This document shows positions 7,130 through 14,458 of a stretch of 14,475 bases of DNA, piece by piece. Positions within the stretch are counted from its first letter, which is position 1. Each line of letters begins with the position of its first letter. The notes beneath the pieces were generated by a model that was not told where the DNA came from, did no database searches, and saw only the letters and a program-made list of their open reading frames with translations. Source of the DNA: Desulfobacterales bacterium (GTDB lineage: Bacteria > Desulfobacterota > Desulfobulbia > Desulfobulbales > BM004); contig JAAXQI010000052.1 of NCBI GenBank assembly GCA_012974315.1, positions 1-14,475 on the forward strand, read 5' to 3'. Both the position numbers and the translations under genes were made by a program.

Positions 7130-8614
7130 ATGACTGACACAATGCATCCTTCTTCTGACCCGGGCAGACAGCCGCCAACCCTTACCCCGCCAGACAGGGA
7201 GAAAGCAGGGGAAAAAGATAACCGTTTTACGGTATTGTTGGTCATGGTTGGGTTGCTTGTCCTGCTGGTGATGGCAGCAATGGTTATCTGGTTTTTGCCC
7301 CATTCGGGAATTCAAAAAAACACAACTGCCAATGTGTCAACATCTCCACCAATAACCCCTATAAAAGAAGCGGCACCTGAAAAAGATGAACAGGCTGGTG
7401 TAAAGGCGGAGCATCTTTTGGGAGAATGGTTGAGACTGCAGGCAAGAGCAGAGGCGGAAGATATAGCTGCCTGGGGTGCAGACAGCTATCCTGCCATTCT
7501 TGCAGAAGCAGCCCTGGGGGACCAGAAGTACCAGGAAAACCAATTTGCTGAGTCAGAGTCAGCGTATCAAAATAGTACCAGGCGCCTTAATGAACTGCTG
7601 ACCAGTAAAGAGGAACGGCTGGCATCTGCCTTGGAAAATGGGGAGCAGGCTCTTGCTGAGCATGACGGTCCGGCGGCAGCAGAAAATTTTGACATGGCGC
7701 TGACCATAGATCCGCATAATGAACAGGGACGTCGCGGTTTAGAACGGGCCCGTAACCTTGATCAGGTTCTTGCTTTGTATAATGAAGGGTTGGAGTTAGA
7801 GCAACAGGACAGTTTAGTTGACGCCCGTAAAGTCATGCAGGAAGCAACAGTTATTGACAGTGCATTTATTCCTGCCCGTGAAGGGCTGGCACGGGTTGAA
7901 AATCGTATACAGGAGTTAGCCTTTCAGAAGGCCATGAGCCGCACCCTGGAGGCACTCAATAAAAATGATACCGGGCAAGCCCGCAAGTCACTGGCTGAAG
8001 CAGCCAGGCTGCGTCCGGCTGCTTCAAGTGTCAGGGATGCCGGGAAGCGTCTTGCTGCAATGGAGAAGGCTCAGCAGCTTGCTCAATTGCAGAGCAAGGC
8101 TGAAAGACTGGCAGCAGAAGAACGCTGGGCCGAAACCCTGCAAGTCTATGATGAAGCGCTGGCCATAGATGCTCATTTTGCCTTTGCTGAGACGGGCCGT
8201 AAAATGGCCCTGCAGCGGTTTGAACTGGATGAACAGGTGCAGAAGATTATTGCACGGCCTGATCGCCTGCAGGAAAGCGGCCCTATGCAGGAGGCCGAAA
8301 TGACTCTAGTCCGGCTGCAGAGTATTAAAGATCCTGGTCCCAAGCTTCAACAACAGATTAACGATCTATCCAGTCTCATCAGGACTTCTTCTATTCCGGC
8401 TGAGGTAATCCTGCGTTCGGATAATGAAACCAGCGTGGTAATCTATCGTGTCGGCAAGTTCGGCAGCTTTCTGGAAAAAAAGGTGTCTCTGCTGCCCGGA
8501 GCATATACTCTGGTGGGATCCCGTCCGGGATTCCGGGATGTACGTAAAGACTTGAAGGTGCAGGCTGGCAACAATGGAATTATCGTTGAAATTCGCTGTG
8601 AGGAACCAATTTGA
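7130..8614 (+). CDS. Operon gene C: single-TM TPR protein with C-terminal PEGA-like domain
   Basis: The 494-aa product has a Pro-rich cytosolic N-terminus (1-31), one TM at 33-55, and a long helical region (about 95-415). That region includes recognisable TPR-like units: 'DGPAAAENFDMALTIDPHNE' (179-198), 'DSLVDARKVMQEATVID' (227-243), 'DTGQARKSLAEAARLRP' (280-296) and 'ERWAETLQVYDEALAIDAHF' (331-350). The tail, 424-490, reads like one PEGA-type beta domain: 'LLPGAYTLVGSRPGFRD' and a final beta strand. The PEGA-like module recurs several times in the next gene. It probably acts as a periplasmic protein-interaction scaffold. The start follows gene B by 8 bases without a strong SD; ATG at 7142 is an alternative. 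Its TGA overlaps the TTG start of gene D, so the pair is translationally coupled. Confidence 0.82.
   Translation: MTDTMHPSSDPGRQPPTLTPPDREKAGEKDNRFTVLLVMVGLLVLLVMAAMVIWFLPHSGIQKNTTANVSTSPPITPIKEAAPEKDEQAGVKAEHLLGEWLRLQARAEAEDIAAWGADSYPAILAEAALGDQKYQENQFAESESAYQNSTRRLNELLTSKEERLASALENGEQALAEHDGPAAAENFDMALTIDPHNEQGRRGLERARNLDQVLALYNEGLELEQQDSLVDARKVMQEATVIDSAFIPAREGLARVENRIQELAFQKAMSRTLEALNKNDTGQARKSLAEAARLRPAASSVRDAGKRLAAMEKAQQLAQLQSKAERLAAEERWAETLQVYDEALAIDAHFAFAETGRKMALQRFELDEQVQKIIARPDRLQESGPMQEAEMTLVRLQSIKDPGPKLQQQINDLSSLIRTSSIPAEVILRSDNETSVVIYRVGKFGSFLEKKVSLLPGAYTLVGSRPGFRDVRKDLKVQAGNNGIIVEIRCEEPI
8600..8604 (+). promoter_or_regulatory. Shine-Dalgarno site supporting a TTG start
   Basis: GAGGA lies 6 bases before TTG 8611, inside the end of gene C. 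It supports the rare TTG initiation codon that shares the tetramer TTGA (8611-8614) with the gene C stop. Confidence 0.6.
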
Positions 8615-10827
8615 GCCGCCTAATTGAAATCCACCATAAAGGATCCAAATCCCAGTTTGGTGACAGCGATCTGCCCCTGACCATCGGCAGCAGCCCCGGT
8701 GCCCATATTTTATTGCCGGAAGCCGAGGCAGTCGAGGGCTATATAGGTGATTCCAAGGGATATCTTTTCCTGCAGCCAGCTGAAATTTCAGCCACCATTT
8801 TTCATAACAACCAGCATATTGAAACATCCACCTGGATCAAGTCCGGTGACACCACCAGGGTCGGATCCAGCCTGCTGTATTATAAAATATCCGGAGACCT
8901 GGTGGAAATTCATGTGGCAGGCGTGGAGGACAAAGAGGTGCTGATACCTCCAGACACTCCCCATCCAGACACCGGACAAGGAAGCGAAACGCTGCCTCGA
9001 ACCTCGAAAGATATAAATACGGGGCGACGGAAAAAAATGAGTCTGCTGGCAATTGGTTTTTTTCTGTTTCTTGTCCTGGCAACTTCCTTTGTGCTTACGG
9101 CGCGGTCTTTGGATGTTGGCATCAGTCCGGAGCCTGATACCCTCTCCATCTCCGGCTTCCCGCCGGTCTTCAAATTTGGTACGCACTTTCTTGGTCTAAA
9201 AGGAGAGTACATTGTTAAGGCATCAAAAGCCGGTTATCAGCAGCTTGCGGCACCGGTCACTATCTCGGGCAATGAAGCGAACAGTTTTGTCTTCAGCCTT
9301 GAGAAGCTGCCGGGCAGGATAGATTTTATTACAACCCCGACTGATGGAGCCCAGGTCTATGTTGATGGGGAAGACATCGGCGCAACACCGTTGCATGATA
9401 TACAGGTAACAGCAGGTGAGCACCGCATTCGCATCGAAAGGGAGCGATATCTGGAACAGGAGCAAGTAGTTGAGATTGAGGGGCTTGGCCGGAAGCAGAA
9501 ATTTGAATATGTCCTTGCTCCTGCCTGGGCAGAAATAACCCTGGCCACAGAACCGGCCGGTGCTTCAGTTATGATAGGTGACCGGGAATACGGTCAAACG
9601 CCTGTCACTTTTGAGCTGCTTGCAGGGATTCAGGAAATTGTCCTGCAAAAAAAGGATTATTTATCCCATGTGATGAAACTTGATGTGGAAGCCGGAGCGA
9701 GTTTGTCGCCTGATACCGTTGTTATGCAGTTTGCCCCGGCAATGCTTGAATTAACAAGCAAGCCTTCCGGTGCAACAGTGACAGTGGATTCCGTGTACAA
9801 AGGGAATACACCCCTGGCTTTGGAGATACGTGCAGAAAAAGAGCATGCTTTTGCACTCAGCCTGCCAGGTTATAAAGAGTTCAGAAAAAAAATCGTTTTG
9901 GGGCCTGGTCAGACAATGAAACAAACGATCAGCCTGGAGCCGGAATTTGGCATTATTTTTCTTACAGCAGAGCCGCCCGAGTCGGAGCTTTATGTTGATG
10001 GTAAACTGCATGGCAAGGCAGCGGGCCGCCTGCAGCTGACGGTCAGAGAACATGCCCTTGAAGTGCGTGCCAAGGGTTATACAAGCGAGATCCTTACCGT
10101 CACACCACAGGAGAGTTACAGCCAGCAGATTGATATCCGGTTGAAGCCTGTTGGGTATGTCAAAAAACCGGCCGATCTGGATGACAAAAAACACACAGGC
10201 AGCGGTCAGAAACTTGTCCTGCTGCAACCTGTTTCCTTTCAGATGGGCTCATCAAGGGGAGAACAGGGACGCCGATCTAATGAGTACCAGCACCATGTAA
10301 AGATCAGCCGCGCCTTTTACCTGGGCAGCAAGGAGGTAACCAACGCTGAATTCCTTCTTTTCAAGTCCAGTCATTTCTCCGGGAAAGTGAACCGGCATAC
10401 CCTTGGCAATGATACGCAACCTGTGGTTAATGTCAGCTGGGAGGATGCGGCCCGCTACATGAACTGGCTGAGTAAACAGGATGGGCTCGATCCCTTTTAT
10501 TGGGAAGAAAACGGCAAAATGGTTCCAATAAAACCATTCACAACCGGTTACCGGCTGCCCTTTGAGGCGGAGTGGGTTTATGCAGCACGTTTGGCCGGCA
10601 GGCAGGATATGGCGCGCTATGGTTGGCAGGGCACCTTCCCTCCCCACGCATCTTCTGCCGCTAAAGTTGAAACAGACCCGACGGGGCCGGAGTCCGGTAC
10701 CCATCATGTGGTGCGGGGGGCCAGCTGGGGAGATGGTTCGATTACCGAGTTGCGTCTCAGTTATCGTGGCTACAGCCGTGAGAAGCGTGATGATATAGGA
10801 TTTCGTATAGCAAGGTATGCACGATGA
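8611..10827 (+). CDS. Operon gene D: FHA-like / TM / PEGA repeats / degenerate FGE-sulfatase (SUMF1-like) fusion
   Basis: This 738-aa protein has four parts. Residues 1-105 resemble a divergent FHA domain: 'LPLTIGSSPGAHILLP' then a 'W-I-K-S-G-D' turn at 75-80. A basic stretch (139-142) and a TM (143-165) put the FHA-like part in the cytosol and the rest in the periplasm. Residues 236-512 contain four PEGA-type units of about 68 residues (starting near 236, 307, 378 and 447), marked by 'A-x-V-x-V-D/G-x3-x-G-x-T-P' (DGAQVYVDGEDIGATPL); a weaker one precedes them (169-232). Residues 533-736 are FGE/SUMF1-like: 'FQMGSSRGEQGRR', 'EVTNAEF', 'PVVNVSWEDAARYMNWLS', 'YRLPFEAEWVYAAR', 'VVRGASWGD' and 'IGFRIAR'. 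The usual central part, including the NVWEW region, is absent and the whole protein has no cysteine, so it is not a formylglycine-generating enzyme of the known type. It is probably a binding module. Translation starts at TTG overlapping gene C. Confidence 0.85.
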   Translation: MSRLIEIHHKGSKSQFGDSDLPLTIGSSPGAHILLPEAEAVEGYIGDSKGYLFLQPAEISATIFHNNQHIETSTWIKSGDTTRVGSSLLYYKISGDLVEIHVAGVEDKEVLIPPDTPHPDTGQGSETLPRTSKDINTGRRKKMSLLAIGFFLFLVLATSFVLTARSLDVGISPEPDTLSISGFPPVFKFGTHFLGLKGEYIVKASKAGYQQLAAPVTISGNEANSFVFSLEKLPGRIDFITTPTDGAQVYVDGEDIGATPLHDIQVTAGEHRIRIERERYLEQEQVVEIEGLGRKQKFEYVLAPAWAEITLATEPAGASVMIGDREYGQTPVTFELLAGIQEIVLQKKDYLSHVMKLDVEAGASLSPDTVVMQFAPAMLELTSKPSGATVTVDSVYKGNTPLALEIRAEKEHAFALSLPGYKEFRKKIVLGPGQTMKQTISLEPEFGIIFLTAEPPESELYVDGKLHGKAAGRLQLTVREHALEVRAKGYTSEILTVTPQESYSQQIDIRLKPVGYVKKPADLDDKKHTGSGQKLVLLQPVSFQMGSSRGEQGRRSNEYQHHVKISRAFYLGSKEVTNAEFLLFKSSHFSGKVNRHTLGNDTQPVVNVSWEDAARYMNWLSKQDGLDPFYWEENGKMVPIKPFTTGYRLPFEAEWVYAARLAGRQDMARYGWQGTFPPHASSAAKVETDPTGPESGTHHVVRGASWGDGSITELRLSYRGYSREKRDDIGFRIARYAR

Positions 10828-11057
10828 AGAGGATTATTGTTTTTTTCATTGTCTTTTTAGCTGCTGCAGCATTTGCAGCAACTGAACCCGACAAAGACAG
10901 CGGCCAGGCTGAACCGGAAGAAAAAGCCCAGACCGCTCCTGTAACCGGGGAGGACAGCCGGGCAGAATTACCGAGGGACGGAAGCTGGCCGCGTCCTTTT
11001 GTGCCCAGTGAGAAAATCGGTGCTGATGCGGTGGTTTCATTTCCAGCAGATATTTAA
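10824..11057 (+). CDS. Operon gene E: small secreted protein
   Basis: The 77-aa product has a textbook signal peptide: basic start, hydrophobic 4-16, then Ala-rich with likely cleavage near 'AFA-AT' at 17-20. The mature part is about 58 residues, rich in Glu, Pro and Ala, and probably unfolded apart from the last 24 residues. Those hold 'WPRPFVPSEKIGADAVVSFP' ending in Ala-Asp-Ile, which looks more structured and could be a docking peptide. Its ATG overlaps the gene D stop by 4 bases and it precedes the channel gene by 15 bases, so it is a genuine operon member despite its size. Antisense frames over the same DNA show no signal or family pattern. Function unknown; a small periplasmic partner of the channel or the VWA proteins is the simplest guess. 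Confidence 0.72.
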   Translation: MKRIIVFFIVFLAAAAFAATEPDKDSGQAEPEEKAQTAPVTGEDSRAELPRDGSWPRPFVPSEKIGADAVVSFPADI

Positions 11058-11058
11058 C

Positions 11059-11064
11059 AGAGGA
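11059..11064 (+). promoter_or_regulatory. Shine-Dalgarno site of gene F
   Basis: AGAGGA lies 8 bases before ATG 11073, in the short gap after gene E, supporting that start. Confidence 0.5.
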
Positions 11065-11072
11065 TTATTCTT

Positions 11073-11879
11073 ATGCCCAAGCAACTTCCACGTGAATTGA
11101 TTTTTCAGGTCTTTGCATTACTCATTGCCTTTATCCTGGTGCACGGGGCCTATGTAACCGTGATCCGGCCGCAGGCAGCAGCATTTGTAGCAGCAGAACA
11201 GTCTTTCCTGGCAGCAGATCCGGAGTACGTGCAGCAACGTAATTTTTATGTAGTTATAAAGGATTATGAGCAGGAAACTTGCTTTGTCCTGATGCTTTGG
11301 GCTATTGCCATTCTGGGGTACAAGGGGGCCGAATCATGGCGGCAGCGGCGCCAGCTGGATGAAGATCTGCTGCAACTGCCCGGCGGTATGCCGGTTGGTC
11401 CGGAAGACACCAGGGAGTTGACCAAAAGGCTTGATGAACTACCGAACCAAAGCCGGAAATTTTTGTTGCCGCGGGCGCTGCGTACTTCCATACTGCGGTT
11501 TGGTGCCACCCGCAATGTTCAGGATTCCGCAACTGCAGTGCGGGATCTCTGTGCATCAGAGGGGGAAAGGCTGGAGTCCGAACTTTCGACGATCCGTTAT
11601 ATTGCCTGGGCCATCCCCTCAGTTGGTTTTATTGGCACGGTTCGTGGTATTGGTGCTGCCCTGTCCCAGGCGAACAGGGCTGTTGAGGGCGACATTACCG
11701 GGGTGACCATGAATCTCGGTGTGGCTTTTAACTCCACTTTTATAGCTCTGGTTATTTCCATTGTCCTGATGTTTTTTATCCACCAACTGCAACTCATGCA
11801 GGAAAGACTGGTACTTGATACCGAGTCATGGTGTGACGAAAATCTTATCAGCCGGCTGCAGACCAGACCTCTCCCCTAA
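11073..11879 (+). CDS. Operon gene F: MotA/TolQ/ExbB-family proton channel subunit
   Basis: The 268-aa integral inner-membrane protein has four predicted membrane segments: about residues 9-30, 70-86, 173-196 and 217-237. The last two with their linker form the MotA/TolQ/ExbB domain: 'IPSVGFIGTVRGIGAALSQA' parallels the family's 'P-x-x-G-L-L-G-T-V-x-G-I' stretch, and 'LGVAFNSTFIALVISI' parallels the final TM. T189 (GTV) and T222 (NST) are at positions where ExbB and TolQ carry pore-lining Thr residues. A cytosolic region of about 85 residues (88-172) lies between TM2 and TM3. The extra TM and this loop differ from standard three-TM TolQ/ExbB. Such subunits form pentamers around a single-TM ExbD/TolR/MotB partner and conduct ions; here the two following genes are the candidate partners. 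No flagellar, ton or tol gene is near. Confidence 0.9.
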   Translation: MPKQLPRELIFQVFALLIAFILVHGAYVTVIRPQAAAFVAAEQSFLAADPEYVQQRNFYVVIKDYEQETCFVLMLWAIAILGYKGAESWRQRRQLDEDLLQLPGGMPVGPEDTRELTKRLDELPNQSRKFLLPRALRTSILRFGATRNVQDSATAVRDLCASEGERLESELSTIRYIAWAIPSVGFIGTVRGIGAALSQANRAVEGDITGVTMNLGVAFNSTFIALVISIVLMFFIHQLQLMQERLVLDTESWCDENLISRLQTRPLP

Positions 11880-11893
11880 GATTATTATTTGTT

Positions 11894-12988
11894 ATGCGCA
11901 GACGAAAAAGCCTATCACCTTTTAACCTGTCTTTTCTTGATATCATGTTCTGCGGTTTTGGTGCCGTGGTCCTGCTGGTGCTGGTTATTAACGCTGATAC
12001 CATAAAGTCACGAAAAGAGCAGCATGAAGACCTGCGGGCAGAGGTCATGCGACAGGAACTGGAGGTTGATGCGGGCCGCAAGCATCTGGTGGAATTAAAG
12101 AACAGTGCACTGATAGTTGATGAGGAATTCATCAAGGCCCAGGGAAGATCAGAAGAGGTGCTGGCCCTGATAAAAGAAATTGAATTGGAGTTGGCTGATC
12201 TGGAGAATCAGACCCTGGCCCGTAAAAAACACATCAATGACCTGCAGTCTGATCTGAAAAGCATAGATAAGGAGCATCGCAGATTGGGGGCGGAGCTGGA
12301 AGCGGACCAGGATGACGGCAGAAAAATCAGACAATTTGAAGGAGAGGGGAACCGCCAGTACCTGACCGGTCTCAAGCTTGGCGGCAAGCGGGTACTGCTG
12401 CTGCTGGATATGTCTGCTTCCATGCTGGACCGGACCATAGTTAACATTATCCGGCGCCGGAATATGGATGACAATACAAAACGTGCTTCGCCGAAATGGC
12501 AGCAGGCCCTTAAAACAGCGGAATGGCTGGTTGCCAATCTGCCGCCTGAATCCAGCCTGCAGGTATATGGATTTAATACGGCAGCATCCCCTGTTCTCCC
12601 TGAAACGAAAGGACAATGGATCCCTGTAACCGATAATGGGAAGGTTGGAAAAATGATGGCGGCCATGCATAAACAGTTGCCTGGAGGGGGAACCAGCCTG
12701 GAAAATGTTTTTAAGGCAGCCGCCTCTATACGACCCAGGCCTGACAACATTCTACTTCTTACTGACGGTCTGCCAACCCAGGGAGCGGGAAAAACAAGTA
12801 AAAAAGCGGTCTCCGGCGATCAGCGGCTGAAATATTTTGACCGGGCAGTGAAGGTATTACCAGGGGGTCTCCCGGTCAACACCATCCTTTTTCCCATGGA
12901 AGGAGACCCCATGGCAGCGGTCAGGTTCTGGAAACTGGCTGTGGATACAAGCGGCTCCTTTCTTACACCGACAAGTGACTGGCCATGA
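11894..12988 (+). CDS. Operon gene G: ExbD-like TM, coiled coil and VWA domain protein
   Basis: This 364-aa protein has a basic N-terminus (RRRK) and then 'FNLSFLDIMFCGFGAVVLLV' (10-29), a single TM with Asp16 at its mouth. The arrangement echoes the ExbD/TolR/MotB segment whose Asp carries protons. A charged coiled coil follows at about 37-145. A VWA domain spans about 163-360, with a complete MIDAS: D172-x-S174-x-S176 (LDMSAS), T267 (GGGTSLE) and D291 (LLTDGLP). The domain should bind Mg or Mn and a ligand in the periplasm. It starts 14 bases after gene F without a clear SD, so it is probably coupled to it. Its stop overlaps the next start (ATGA, 12985-12988). It lacks a peptidoglycan-binding OmpA-like domain, so it is not MotB. 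Role as stator B-subunit is inference. Confidence 0.88.
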   Translation: MRRRKSLSPFNLSFLDIMFCGFGAVVLLVLVINADTIKSRKEQHEDLRAEVMRQELEVDAGRKHLVELKNSALIVDEEFIKAQGRSEEVLALIKEIELELADLENQTLARKKHINDLQSDLKSIDKEHRRLGAELEADQDDGRKIRQFEGEGNRQYLTGLKLGGKRVLLLLDMSASMLDRTIVNIIRRRNMDDNTKRASPKWQQALKTAEWLVANLPPESSLQVYGFNTAASPVLPETKGQWIPVTDNGKVGKMMAAMHKQLPGGGTSLENVFKAAASIRPRPDNILLLTDGLPTQGAGKTSKKAVSGDQRLKYFDRAVKVLPGGLPVNTILFPMEGDPMAAVRFWKLAVDTSGSFLTPTSDWP

Positions 12989-13983
12989 AAAAACAACGCC
13001 GGACTATAGATGTATTCAATCTTTCCTTTCTGGATGTAGTGTCCTGCGGCTTTGGTGCAATCATTCTTCTGTTGGTTATTTCCCTGGTATTAGAGCCCCT
13101 GGTGATTGAAAAAATGAGTGTGGACCTGAGTGGCCTGATTATGAAACTGGAACAGGAGCTTTTTGAAATACGGGGTGAGACAAGGATCATGAATCGGAAT
13201 CTGACCGAAAAGCAGACACAGCTTTCCGACTCACAGGAGAAAATTGCCAGGCTGATCGGAGACCTGTCAAAGATCCGCGGCGAATTCAAGACCTCAAGGT
13301 TGGAGTTTGAGGCCCAGACCCTTATTGAAAAGGGGCTGCAGTCAGCCAAGCAGGATCTGACCGAAGAGATGCGCAGATTGCAGGGTATATATCAACCACC
13401 GGAAACCGATGCTGTGATCGGAGGGGTGCCCGTTGACAGCGAATATATCATCTTCATAATTGATACTTCCGGGTCCATGCAGCGCTTTGCCTGGCCGCTT
13501 GTCCGCCGCAAAATGGCCGAAGTCCTTGATGTTTATCCAGGAGTGAAGGGTATTCAGGTGATGAATGACATGGGCGATTACATGTTTTCACAGTACAGCG
13601 GCCGCTGGATTCCGGACAGTCCAGCCCGCCGCCGGGCAATCCTGAAACAACTCTCAATCTGGAAACCGTTTTCCAATTCAAGCCCGGTTGAGGGAATAAC
13701 CAGTGCGATCCGCAGATTCCATGCACCTGATAAAAAAATAAGCCTGTATGTGTTCGGAGATGATTTTTCCCGGGGGTCTATCCAGGACGTAGTTAATACG
13801 GTGGATCAGATTAACAAGTCTCTAAGAGGGGAAGAGCGCCGGGTACGCATACATGCAGTGGGCTTCCCTGTCCTTTTTTCCCAGAGCAGGGCCGAGATGA
13901 ATGTTGCCCGTTTTGCAGCGCTCATGCGGCGGCTGGCCGAGGATAATAATGGCAGTTTTGTTGGGTTGAACAGTTTGAAGTAA
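12985..13983 (+). CDS. Operon gene H: second ExbD-like TM, coiled coil and VWA domain protein
   Basis: The 332-aa product is a diverged paralogue of gene G. It has the same N-terminal motif: 'FNLSFLDVVSCGFGAIILLL' (11-30) with Asp17, then coiled coil (about 44-135) and VWA (about 152-330). The MIDAS start is intact: D160-x-S162-x-S164 (DTSGS). The third MIDAS position is less clear, with Ser at 232/233 (NSSPVEG) in place of Thr, while the fourth is supplied by D259/D260 (FGDDF). The metal site may therefore be altered or tuned. Outside the N-terminal motif and VWA core little resemblance to G remains, suggesting two different ligand-facing subunits that share one channel. ATG overlaps the gene G stop. 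The gene ends 22 bases before the convergent pgpA, leaving no room for a separate terminator hairpin. Confidence 0.87.
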   Translation: MKKQRRTIDVFNLSFLDVVSCGFGAIILLLVISLVLEPLVIEKMSVDLSGLIMKLEQELFEIRGETRIMNRNLTEKQTQLSDSQEKIARLIGDLSKIRGEFKTSRLEFEAQTLIEKGLQSAKQDLTEEMRRLQGIYQPPETDAVIGGVPVDSEYIIFIIDTSGSMQRFAWPLVRRKMAEVLDVYPGVKGIQVMNDMGDYMFSQYSGRWIPDSPARRRAILKQLSIWKPFSNSSPVEGITSAIRRFHAPDKKISLYVFGDDFSRGSIQDVVNTVDQINKSLRGEERRVRIHAVGFPVLFSQSRAEMNVARFAALMRRLAEDNNGSFVGLNSLK

Positions 13984-14005
13984 CGCTTTACAGGTAAGAA
14001 ATTAT

Positions 14006-14458
14006 TTAGAAAACAAAGCGGAACAGTACCTGCAGAATAATAAGGCTGTAAATGCCAGCCATCACATCATCGAGCATGATGCCGAGTCCCCCGTGGAATC
14101 GTTGATCAAAAAAGTTGACAGGAAACGGCTTTAAAATGTCAAAAATACGGAAAAGGATAAAACCCAGAACCATGGCCAAAGGAGTCGCAGGGACAGCGAT
14201 CATGGTAATCAGCATACCGACAATTTCATCAATCACAACCAGACCCGGATCTTGATGATCCATAATTTTTTCTGCTTCACCTGCGGCAAAGGTGCCGATT
14301 ACAAATATACCGGCAATGACAGCAAGGTAGATTTCCAAACTGAGGGTATGCAGCAGGAAGAAAAGCAATAAGCCGACAAGGGACCCCCAGGTGCCGGGAG
14401 CCTTGGGTAAATATCCACTGTAACATCCTGTGGCTATGAACATGATGAATGTATGCAT
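14006..14458 (-). CDS. pgpA: Phosphatidylglycerophosphatase A
   Basis: The 150-aa product removes phosphate from phosphatidylglycerol phosphate at the inner membrane, making phosphatidylglycerol. The family motifs are all present: 'PKAPGTWGSLVGL' (18-30), 'DPGLVVIDEIVGMLIT' (70-85), 'FRIFDILKPFP' (103-113) and 'HGGLGIMLDDVMAG' (122-135), along with several hydrophobic TM segments. The frame is open upstream of this ATG to the window edge (14475) with no stop and no SD, and PgpA proteins often begin some residues earlier, so the true start may lie outside. It is convergent with the eight-gene operon and unrelated to it in function. Confidence 0.93.
   Translation of the reverse strand: MHTFIMFIATGCYSGYLPKAPGTWGSLVGLLLFFLLHTLSLEIYLAVIAGIFVIGTFAAGEAEKIMDHQDPGLVVIDEIVGMLITMIAVPATPLAMVLGFILFRIFDILKPFPVNFFDQRFHGGLGIMLDDVMAGIYSLIILQVLFRFVF

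Noticed and set aside
10207..10821. Active sulfatase-modifying (formylglycine-generating) enzyme
   Set aside because: The central region and all cysteines are absent, and no sulfatase gene is in the window.
11073..13983. Zorya-type anti-phage defence (MotA/MotB-like plus effectors)
   Set aside because: Zorya pairs a ZorA/ZorB stator with cytosolic ZorC and ZorD or ZorE effectors. Here there is no helicase or nuclease, and the partners are periplasmic VWA proteins.
11894..13983. MoxR-type AAA/VWA chaperone pair
   Set aside because: No MoxR ATPase gene is in the window, and G and H have the stator-like TM motif instead.
11894..13983. MotB-like flagellar stator
   Set aside because: No OmpA-like peptidoglycan-binding domain and no flagellar genes nearby.
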